Origin: Pasteurella sp030783905
GTDB taxonomy: Bacteria; Pseudomonadota; Gammaproteobacteria; Enterobacterales; Pasteurellaceae
NCBI GenBank assembly: GCA_051122655.1
Contig: CP182107.1
Location: 1,302,001 to 1,366,000, forward strand
Direction: 5' to 3'
DNA: 64,000 nucleotides
In this document: piece after piece, positions 17,242 to 25,400 of the stretch
How positions within the stretch are numbered: the first letter of the stretch is position 1
Layout: each line of letters starts with the position of its first letter
Made by a program: the position numbers and the translations under genes
The notes under the pieces: generated by a model
Seen by the model: only the letters and a program-made list of their open reading frames with translations
Databases searched by the model: none
Told to the model about the DNA's origin: nothing

Positions 17242-17625
17242 ATGATTAAAGGTATTCAAATTACTCAAGCAGCTAATGACAATTTATTAAACTCATTTTG
17301 GTTATTAGACAGCGAAAAAGGTGAAGCGCGTTGTTTATGTGCTAAAGGTGACTTCGTTGAAGATCAAATCGTTGCAGTAAGTGAATTAGGTCAAATCGAA
17401 TATCGCGAATTACCTGTTGATATCGCACCAACTGTTAAAGTAGAAGGTGGTCAACACTTAAACGTTAACGTATTACGTCGCGAAACGTTGGAAGATGCGG
17501 TCAAACACCCAGAAAAATACCCACAATTAACAATCCGTGTTTCAGGTTATGCAGTACGTTTCAACTCATTAACCCCTGAACAACAACGTGATGTCATTAC
17601 ACGTACTTTCACTGAAAGTTTATAA
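17242..17625 (+). CDS. grcA: Autonomous glycyl radical cofactor
   Basis: GrcA (YfiD) is a small protein that replaces the glycyl-radical C-terminus of pyruvate formate-lyase after oxygen cleavage. The 127-aa product has Gly102 in RVSGYAVRFNSL, and from EGGQHLNVNV onward it is nearly the same as the last 60 residues of PflB here. The N-terminal 70 residues are the GrcA-specific part. An AGGAGG ribosome binding site lies just upstream, and a perfect FNR box is at 17103. A hairpin terminator at 17651 makes it a single-gene unit. Confidence 0.97.
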   Translation: MIKGIQITQAANDNLLNSFWLLDSEKGEARCLCAKGDFVEDQIVAVSELGQIEYRELPVDIAPTVKVEGGQHLNVNVLRRETLEDAVKHPEKYPQLTIRVSGYAVRFNSLTPEQQRDVITRTFTESL

Positions 17626-17650
17626 TTGACATTATTTTCCCGTTTAAACA

Positions 17651-17678
17651 AGCACCTCGTGATAAAAAACGAGGTGCT
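17651..17678 (+). terminator. Terminator of grcA
   Basis: AGCACCTCG / CGAGGTGCT form a perfect 9-bp stem followed by TTTTTATCTTT, 25 bases after the grcA stop. Confidence 0.9.
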
Positions 17679-17862
17679 TTTTATCTTTCCACCTTTTCAT
17701 TTCTCGCGCCTCGAACGCAATATCACAAAGCCCAATACTTGAAACAAAAAATTTACACCAATTTCAGTATGTACTTACGCTATTGCTAGCGAATTCATCA
17801 ATATTCAGGTAGAATTTGGCAGTTTAACTTTATCTAATTTTTAGACATAAATTGATTTTCAT

Positions 17863-19659
17863 ATGAAGAATATACGTAACTTTTCTATTATTGCACACAT
17901 TGACCACGGTAAATCGACACTCTCTGACCGCCTTATTCAAACTTGCGGGGGCTTATCTGATCGTGAAATGGCAGCCCAAGTGTTGGATTCAATGGATCTT
18001 GAACGCGAACGTGGCATCACAATTAAGGCACAAAGTGTGACCTTAAACTATAAAGCAAAAGATGGCGAAACCTATCAATTAAATTTCATCGACACGCCAG
18101 GTCACGTTGACTTTTCTTATGAAGTATCACGTTCTTTAGCCGCTTGCGAAGGTGCGCTATTAGTTGTCGATGCGGGACAAGGCGTAGAAGCGCAGACCTT
18201 AGCCAACTGCTATACCGCGATTGAAATGAATTTAGAAGTGGTGCCCATTTTAAACAAAATCGACTTGCCAGCGGCGGATCCTGAACGCGTCGCAGAAGAA
18301 ATTGAAGATATTGTCGGTATTGATGCCATGGAAGCGGTACGTTGTTCAGCCAAAACAGGGGTGGGCATCGAAGAGGTACTAGAAGAAATCGTGCATAAAA
18401 TCCCTGCACCAGAAGGCGATCCGAATGCGCCACTCCAAGCCTTGATTATCGACTCGTGGTTTGACAACTACTTAGGTGTGGTGTCTTTAGTGCGGATTAA
18501 AAATGGGACGTTACGCAAAGGCGATAAAATCAAAGTGATGTCTACAGGACAATCTTACAACGTGGATCGTCTTGGTATTTTTACCCCAAAACAAGTGGAT
18601 ACCACGGTGCTCAATTGTGGGGAAGTGGGTTGGGTTGTATGTGCGATTAAAGATATTTTAGGAGCACCTGTGGGCGATACCCTCACACTACACAATAATC
18701 CCGCCAACTCTGTCTTACCTGGCTTTAAAAAAGTGAAACCACAAGTTTATGCGGGGCTTTTCCCAATTAGCTCGGATGATTATGAAGCCTTCCGTGATGC
18801 GCTCGGTAAACTGAGCTTAAACGATGCTTCACTTTTCTATGAACCCGAAAATTCCACCGCACTTGGTTTTGGTTTCCGTTGTGGTTTCTTAGGACTTCTC
18901 CACATGGAAATCATTCAAGAGCGTTTAGAACGCGAATACGATCTTGATCTGATTACCACCGCACCGACGGTAGTGTATGAAGTGGAAAAAACCGACGGTG
19001 AAGTGATCTATGTAGATAGCCCATCGAAATTACCCCCACTCAATAACATTACTGAGATTCGTGAGCCGATTGCGGAATGTAATATGTTATTACCACAAAC
19101 TTACTTAGGTAATGTCATTACCTTATGTGTGGAAAAACGTGGTGTACAAACCAACATGGTTTACCATGGTAACCAAGTAGCCTTGACCTATGAAATCCCA
19201 ATGGGTGAAGTGGTGCTTGACTTCTTTGACCGTCTCAAATCCACGTCGCGCGGTTATGCCTCCTTAGATTATGGTTTCAAGCGTTTCCAAGCCGCCGACA
19301 TGGTACGTGTTGACATCATGATCAACGGTGAGCGTGTTGATGCGTTAGCCTTAATTGTTCATAAGGATAATGCCCCTTATCGTGGTCGTGAATTAGTCGA
19401 GAAAATGCGAGAATTGATTCCACGCCAACAGTTTGATATTGCAATCCAAGCAGCCATTGGTAACCATATCATTGCCCGTTCTACGGTCAAACAATTACGT
19501 AAGAACGTGTTGGCAAAATGTTATGGTGGAGACGTGAGTCGTAAGAAAAAATTGTTACAAAAACAAAAAGAAGGTAAAAAACGCATGAAGTCTTTAGGTA
19601 ATGTGGAAGTGCCACAAGAGGCCTTCTTAGCGATTTTACATGTCGGAAAAGATAAATAA
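17863..19659 (+). CDS. lepA: Elongation factor 4 (back-translocating GTPase LepA)
   Basis: LepA/EF4 is a ribosome-associated GTPase related to EF-G that affects translation initiation and fidelity. The 598-aa product has the G motifs AHIDHGKSTLSDRL, DTPGHVDF and NKIDLPAADPERV, and the LepA-specific C-terminal domain with RKNVLAKCYGGDVSRKKKLL. The length is normal. It is followed by lepB with a 19-base gap, the standard lepA-lepB operon. Confidence 0.98.
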   Translation: MKNIRNFSIIAHIDHGKSTLSDRLIQTCGGLSDREMAAQVLDSMDLERERGITIKAQSVTLNYKAKDGETYQLNFIDTPGHVDFSYEVSRSLAACEGALLVVDAGQGVEAQTLANCYTAIEMNLEVVPILNKIDLPAADPERVAEEIEDIVGIDAMEAVRCSAKTGVGIEEVLEEIVHKIPAPEGDPNAPLQALIIDSWFDNYLGVVSLVRIKNGTLRKGDKIKVMSTGQSYNVDRLGIFTPKQVDTTVLNCGEVGWVVCAIKDILGAPVGDTLTLHNNPANSVLPGFKKVKPQVYAGLFPISSDDYEAFRDALGKLSLNDASLFYEPENSTALGFGFRCGFLGLLHMEIIQERLEREYDLDLITTAPTVVYEVEKTDGEVIYVDSPSKLPPLNNITEIREPIAECNMLLPQTYLGNVITLCVEKRGVQTNMVYHGNQVALTYEIPMGEVVLDFFDRLKSTSRGYASLDYGFKRFQAADMVRVDIMINGERVDALALIVHKDNAPYRGRELVEKMRELIPRQQFDIAIQAAIGNHIIARSTVKQLRKNVLAKCYGGDVSRKKKLLQKQKEGKKRMKSLGNVEVPQEAFLAILHVGKDK

Positions 19660-19678
19660 GGAACATCAGGAAAATACT

Positions 19679-20701
19679 ATGTCTAACTTCTTCCTCATTC
19701 TATTGTTAGTGGCAGGGTTTGGTGTATGGAAAGTCTTAGATTACTTTGCCTTACCCAACACGTTTTCCATCTTACTTATTCTCTTAACCATTCTGTCTGG
19801 TATCTTATGGTGTTATTACCGTTTTACGGTACAACCAAGACGTGCAAGGCAAATTGCGCGAGCTGAACAACGCTCCGGAAAAACCTTGACAGATGAAGAG
19901 AAGGCACAAATTGAGCCAATTTCAGAGGGTGGCGAGTTTTTATCTTCACTCTTTCCTGTTCTCGCCTTTGTGTTAATTTTGCGTTCCTTTTTATTTGAAC
20001 CCTTTCAAATTCCGTCTTCCTCCATGGAACCCACACTGCGTATCGGCGATTTTTTGGTGGTAAAAAAATACGCCTACGGGATCAAAGACCCGGTGTTCCA
20101 AAACACGATCATTGAAACGGGCAAACCTGAGCGCGGTGATATTATTGTGTTTAAAGCGCCGTTACAACCCAATGTGGATTATATTAAACGCGTTGTCGGC
20201 ACACCAGGCGATAAAGTGCATTACAACGAATACACGCGTCAATTAACCTTAACCTATGCGAAAGACGGTCAAGAATGTCAGAGTGAGTGTGCAACGAAAA
20301 TCTTTAGTTATACCGAACCCAAACAAAATCCCGACTTCCAGTTTTTGATTGGGCGTGATCATAAAGGTGAATATCTGTATGGTCCTTCGCCGTTAGAAAC
20401 CACCGAAACAGGCGATGTGTCTCACCAAATTCACTGGTACCCAGAACCAATTTCAGAAGGTTTTCGTTATAAAGCCTACCGTTCGCAAAGCAATTATGTA
20501 ACCGAATGGGTGGTACCAGAAGGACATTATTTTGTAATGGGCGACAATCGTAATAACAGTGAAGACAGCCGTTTTTGGGGCTTTGTCCCAGAAAAAAACA
20601 TTGTGGGGAAAGCCACATATATTTGGTTGAGTTTAGATAAAAAACAAGATCAATGGCCAACAGGCGTCCGTTTTGAACGCTTTTTTACGGAAATTAAGTA
20701 A
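19679..20701 (+). CDS. lepB: Signal peptidase I
   Basis: LepB cleaves Sec and Tat signal peptides at the outer face of the inner membrane. The 340-aa product from ATG 19679 (MSNFFLILLLVAGFG) has two N-terminal membrane segments (about residues 1-21 and 26-45) and a third before the catalytic domain. It carries the Ser nucleophile motif IPSSSMEPTLRIGDFLVV, the Lys base in YIKRVVGTPGD, and GHYFVMGDNRNNSEDSR. A longer frame from 19640 would overlap lepA, and the internal start has a GG-rich leader at a suitable distance, so I use it. Confidence 0.96.
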   Translation: MSNFFLILLLVAGFGVWKVLDYFALPNTFSILLILLTILSGILWCYYRFTVQPRRARQIARAEQRSGKTLTDEEKAQIEPISEGGEFLSSLFPVLAFVLILRSFLFEPFQIPSSSMEPTLRIGDFLVVKKYAYGIKDPVFQNTIIETGKPERGDIIVFKAPLQPNVDYIKRVVGTPGDKVHYNEYTRQLTLTYAKDGQECQSECATKIFSYTEPKQNPDFQFLIGRDHKGEYLYGPSPLETTETGDVSHQIHWYPEPISEGFRYKAYRSQSNYVTEWVVPEGHYFVMGDNRNNSEDSRFWGFVPEKNIVGKATYIWLSLDKKQDQWPTGVRFERFFTEIK

Positions 20702-20707
20702 TAAGTA

Positions 20708-21385
20708 ATGACTCAAAATTTAGACCGTTTACAACGCCAGATTGGTTATACTTTTAACCAATCTAGCCTACTCAAACAAGCATTAACACACCGCAGTGCT
20801 GCGGTAAAACACAACGAGCGTCTTGAATTTCTAGGCGATGCCATTTTAAATTTGATCATTGCTGAAGCGCTTTATCACCAATTTCCCAAATGTAATGAAG
20901 GGGAATTAAGTCGTATGCGCGCCACCCTAGTTCGAGAACCTACCTTAGCCACTTTAGCGCGTCAATTTGAACTAGGGGACTATCTATCACTCGGGCCGGG
21001 CGAATTAAAAAGTGGCGGGTTTCGGCGTGAATCGATTTTAGCTGACTGCGTAGAAGCGATTATTGGTGCTATCTCATTAGATAGTGACTTAGCCACGACC
21101 AGTAAAATCGTGCAGCATTGGTACCAAGTACTACTTAAACAAATTCAACCTGGGGATAATCAAAAAGATCCTAAAACACGTCTACAGGAATATTTACAGG
21201 GTAAACGTCTCCCACTCCCGAACTACAATGTGGTTGAAATAAAAGGTGAAGCCCATTGCCAAACCTTTACGGTAGAATGTTATGTACAAAATATTGACCG
21301 CACTTTTGTCGGTATCGGTGCCAGTCGCCGTAAAGCGGAACAAGCTGCGGCAGAAAAAATTTTACAAGAATTGGAAAACAAATGA
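20708..21385 (+). CDS. rnc: Ribonuclease III
   Basis: RNase III cuts double-stranded RNA, including the rRNA precursor. The 225-aa product has the signature HNERLEFLGDAILNLIIAE, the second acidic site in ILADCVEAIIGAI, and a C-terminal double-stranded RNA-binding domain (from DPKTRLQEYLQGKRLPLPNY to the end). It starts 6 bases after lepB and overlaps era by 4 bases (ATGA), as in enterobacteria. Confidence 0.98.
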   Translation: MTQNLDRLQRQIGYTFNQSSLLKQALTHRSAAVKHNERLEFLGDAILNLIIAEALYHQFPKCNEGELSRMRATLVREPTLATLARQFELGDYLSLGPGELKSGGFRRESILADCVEAIIGAISLDSDLATTSKIVQHWYQVLLKQIQPGDNQKDPKTRLQEYLQGKRLPLPNYNVVEIKGEAHCQTFTVECYVQNIDRTFVGIGASRRKAEQAAAEKILQELENK

Positions 21386-22302
21386 ACGAAATCAACCTAG
21401 CGGACAACGCTAAAACTTACTGTGGTTTCATTGCCATCGTAGGACGCCCTAATGTTGGGAAATCGACGCTATTAAATAAAATCTTAGGTCAGAAAATCTC
21501 CATTACCTCACGTAAAGCTCAAACCACGCGTCATCGTATTGTGGGGATTCATACTGAAGGACCTTATCAAGCGGTATATGTGGATACACCAGGACTCCAT
21601 ATTGAAGAAAAACGTGCAATTAACCGTTTAATGAACCGTGCCGCAAGTAGTGCGATAGGTGACGTGGATCTGATTATTTTTGTGGTCGATGGTACCCATT
21701 GGAATGACGATGATGAAATGGTACTCAATAAACTGCGTGCTGCCAAAGCACCTGTGGTACTGGCCATCAATAAAATTGACAACATCAAAAACAAAGAAGA
21801 CATGTTGCCATTTATTACCGAACTGACCAGTAAATTTGACTTCGCCCACGTGATCCCGATTTCGGCACAAGGTGGCAAAAACGTCGCAGAATTAGAAAAA
21901 ATTGTACGCGAATCGCTACATGAAGGTACACATCATTTCCCTGAAGAATATGTGACTGATCGTTCCCAGCGTTTTATGGCCTCTGAAATCATCCGTGAAA
22001 AACTGATGCGTTTTACCGGTGAGGAATTGCCTTATTCTGTTACGGTAGAAATTGAACAGTTTAAATTGAACGAACGTGGCACCTATGAAATCAATGGCTT
22101 GATTCTCGTGGAACGCGAAGGTCAGAAAAAAATGGTAATCGGCAATAAAGGACAAAAAATCAAGCAAATTGGTATAGAAGCCCGCGCCGACATGGAACGT
22201 TTGTTTGATAATAAAGTCCATCTTGAGCTATGGGTGAAAGTCAAATCAGGTTGGGCAGATGATGAACGTGCACTACGTAGTTTAGGTTATATGGATGAAT
22301 AA
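21382..22302 (+). CDS. era: GTPase Era
   Basis: Era is an essential GTPase that binds 16S rRNA during 30S assembly. The 306-aa product has the G1 motif GRPNVGKSTLLNKI, G3 DTPG, G4 NKID and a C-terminal KH domain with MVIGNKGQKIKQIG. Its start overlaps the rnc stop (ATGA). It is the last gene of the lepA-lepB-rnc-era unit, with a strong terminator 18 bases downstream. recO, which often follows, is absent; the neighbour is pfhB2 on the other strand. Confidence 0.98.
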   Translation: MNEINLADNAKTYCGFIAIVGRPNVGKSTLLNKILGQKISITSRKAQTTRHRIVGIHTEGPYQAVYVDTPGLHIEEKRAINRLMNRAASSAIGDVDLIIFVVDGTHWNDDDEMVLNKLRAAKAPVVLAINKIDNIKNKEDMLPFITELTSKFDFAHVIPISAQGGKNVAELEKIVRESLHEGTHHFPEEYVTDRSQRFMASEIIREKLMRFTGEELPYSVTVEIEQFKLNERGTYEINGLILVEREGQKKMVIGNKGQKIKQIGIEARADMERLFDNKVHLELWVKVKSGWADDERALRSLGYMDE

Positions 22303-22320
22303 CTTACTTTCCTACTGAGC

Positions 22321-22350
22321 AAAAAGAGTGGCGGTTTTGCCACTCTTTTT
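22321..22350 (+). terminator. Terminator of era
   Basis: AAAAAGAGTGGC / GCCACTCTTTTT form a 12-bp stem with a 6-base loop, followed by further T's. Confidence 0.9.
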
Positions 22351-22370
22351 TTCTTGTCTCGCTCATATAA

Positions 22371-22402
22371 AAAACCGTTAATGTTTTCACATTAACGGTT
22401 TT
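22371..22402 (-). terminator. Hairpin downstream of pfhB2, copy A of a duplicated element
   Basis: AAAACCGTTAATG / CATTAACGGTTTT form a perfect 13-bp stem with a 6-base loop about 70 bases after the pfhB2 stop. The same hairpin and flank recur at 36799-36830 after pfhB1. It reads as a terminator in both directions. Confidence 0.75.
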
Positions 22403-22421
22403 TAATTAGGTTCTAAAGTCA

Positions 22422-22464
22422 AAGTGCGGTTAATATTAAACGTTTTTTTAATCTAACCGCACTT
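22422..22464. terminator. Inverted pair of uptake words after pfhB2
   Basis: AAGTGCGGT (22422-22430) and ACCGCACTT (22456-22464) face each other across 25 bases that include T-rich sequence. Paired uptake words commonly act as terminators in Pasteurellaceae. They lie 9 bases after the pfhB2 stop. Confidence 0.75.
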
Positions 22465-22472
22465 TCCCGTGT

Positions 22473-25400
22473 TTATTGTCGGTCTACATGATAATTCACC
22501 ACATTAAAGAAGCGTTTGCCTTCTTTTTTGCCCGCATAGCCACTTTTCTCCCAAAATGCCTCTTTGAGCCAACTTTCAAATTGTTGATGGCTTGGGAAGC
22601 GCATTTCACCAAAGTTTGGATCGAAAAATACCACTTTTTCGCCTTGAACAAGGGCTGACACGGTATGTGAACCGCCTTCAAGGTTAATCGAGATTTTCTT
22701 CGCCCCCGAGCTTTCTTTGCCTGTATCTAAAATCGCTTTGGTTAATGCGGAAATATCACTTTTCGATACCGTACCCGCCACTTCATCACGACGGCTCGCG
22801 CTACCGACCTGTTTTTCTTTCGGCACGACCCCTTGTTCCTGTAACCAACTATCGGTTAACTTGAATTGTTGCGTCGCACTGCCACTTTGCATAAACTCCG
22901 TTTGCAGTTTCTTAATGGAATCAATCGCCTCTTGCTTCAAGTGACCTTTCTTACCCCCTTCATACATCGTATGCCAGAAGTCTTCACTTTGATTGGTCAC
23001 TTTGTTAGCAATCCAGTGCGCGCAAGTGGATTCACACACACCGTTTTGTGTTTCAATATGTTTCACGATCTCTTTATACACTTCACCTTTAGATTGTGCA
23101 TATTTAAAGCTGACCTCACCACCATATTCTGCCACTGAAGCACGCACTGCATCAATTTTGTGTTTCACTTTCAATGGTTGGAATTGATCCTGAACCTGTT
23201 TCAACACACCTCGAGATTGTTCCACTAATTCTTTTTGCTGAACACGTTCGCTCACGGGTTTAGGTTTACTGACATCTCCACTAGTCTCTTGCTCAACTGC
23301 ATCTGTTTTTCTTAAGCGAGTAGAAGCGCTTGGCGTCGAAGTGCGGTCTGTTTCAACTAAGTGTTGCGAACTTTCTTTTGCTGTCGGTATGACCACTGCA
23401 TCGCCCTTTTTACCCAACTCTTTTAAGAATTCTTGCACTACTTCACTGCTACTTGCAGATTGTGCCGTCTTCTCGGTTTGTGGAATAATTTTTGTTTCAA
23501 ACTCTGGATTGAATTTAGTAAATGGCGGGTAACCAGCATCTAACAAAATCTTATTCACAATCACGCGCGCCATACGACCATTTCCTTCCGCAAACGGATG
23601 GTAGGCGATTAAACGCTGATACACTAAACCCGCTAACACACTTGGTTCAATCCCTTGTGCTTTCGACTTGTTAATGAAATCAACGGTTTCAGCTAACTGA
23701 ATACGTGACGCTTCAGGGCTTGAGAACACCGCATTTTCTTTGGTGAGCGTTTCTTTCTTATACAGCAAGCGATCTGCACCTTCATCAGGACGTAAACCAT
23801 GATTGAGTTTTTCAATCATTTCAACAGTCAAGTTTTTGCCTTGGCTACTTTGTAAGAACGTTTCTACCGCACCTTGTAACTGGTTTTTTAATTCAGGGTT
23901 ACGTTGAATCGTTTTCGACGTTTCCGCTAAAGCATCCGTAATTTTGCTGGTTTTCAGATCAATATCCTCTACCGCTTGACCTTTCGGCAATTGTTTCACT
24001 AAGGTTTGAATCGCTGAAAACTCTTGTGCAGATGGTTTGAACGTCACCGCATTGTTAATACGATTTTCAATACTTCTTGCCCCTTCGGTCAGAATGTCAT
24101 CAAATTCTGGTAAATGTCCCATTTGCTTAATGGTCACTTCAGGGAGCGATTTTTTCGCCACTTCTCTTGCTTCATCTAAGAATTTCGCATTATTTAATAC
24201 GTTCGTTGCGAAAGTTTCATTACGCTGATCTTCTAATGCGACTAACCCTTTTAAGTTAATCGTATCATCTAAACCATCGTAGTTTGGTTTGTCTTCCGCA
24301 GCGGCTTTCTTCGCAGTTGTTTTTTCTGCTTTTTTCGTAGCATCGCTACCTGAGAAGAAGTTTTTGATCTTCTTGAATACAGAGGGGCTTTCTGCGCCAC
24401 CTGTCGCACCTTCCTCTGCTTGTGCTTTCGCTTTTTTGTGTCCACCTGCCGCATCTTTTAATTCTGGGCGAATTGGTAATGCCGGTGCGACATCGTCTTC
24501 CTCATGTACTTTGACAACTGGATTTTTCGCTAAGGCTTCATCAGCTTTTGCATTGGCTTTCGCACGTGCTTCGGGACGTTTATCAATGGTGGCATAAATG
24601 TCCTCATCAGCTTGTGCTTGTGCTTTCGCTTTCACCTCAACGCCTGAATCCACCGCGCTCTTCACGTCATGGCGAGTTTCTGCCTCTGAACCAAGATCAG
24701 CTGGGCGTGTGGGTAATGTTGGTGCCACTTCTTCTGCCACACTTGCTTTTGGTGGCTGTTGTTGTGCCGCCTCATCCCCTCTCGCTTTCGCTTTGGCCAA
24801 AGCTTCAGGCCGTTTGTCTACGCTTGCATAGACAACATCTTCAACCTCTACTCTCACTTTGCTGGTCGCATTTGTGTTCACTTCTGGTAAAGGTTTCTTG
24901 CCTAATTCGGTTAAGAACTCTTTGACAACTTTTGCGCTCGTCGCCGATTTCCCGCTGCTATCCGTTTGTGGAATAATTTGTGTTTCAAAGTCTGGATTAA
25001 ACTTCGTAAACGGTGGATAACCCGCGTCTAACAATAGTTTATTCACAATCACACGCGCCATACGTCCGTTACCTTCCGCAAACGGGTGATACGCAATTAA
25101 ACGTTGATAGACTAAGCCGGCTAAGACACTTGGTTCAACACCTTGTTGTCTTGCTTTATTAATAAAATCAACAGTTTCACCTAGCTGGATTTTGGCGGCT
25201 TCAGGACTTGAAAACACCGCATTTTCTTTGGTGAGCGTTTCTTTCTTATACAGTAGGCGATCGGCACCTTCATCAGGACGTAAACCGTGGTTCAGTTTTT
25301 CAACCATGTCGACGGTTAAGTCTTGACCCTGACTGCTCTTCAAGAATTCCTCAATCGCCCCTTGTACTTCCTCTTTTAATTTCGGATTACGTTGGATGGT

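Noticed and set aside
24289..25040. Several open frames of 60-125 codons on the plus strand inside pfhB2
   Set aside because: They are antisense shadows of the Ala/Lys-rich and Fic-linker coding sequence, without ribosome binding sites.
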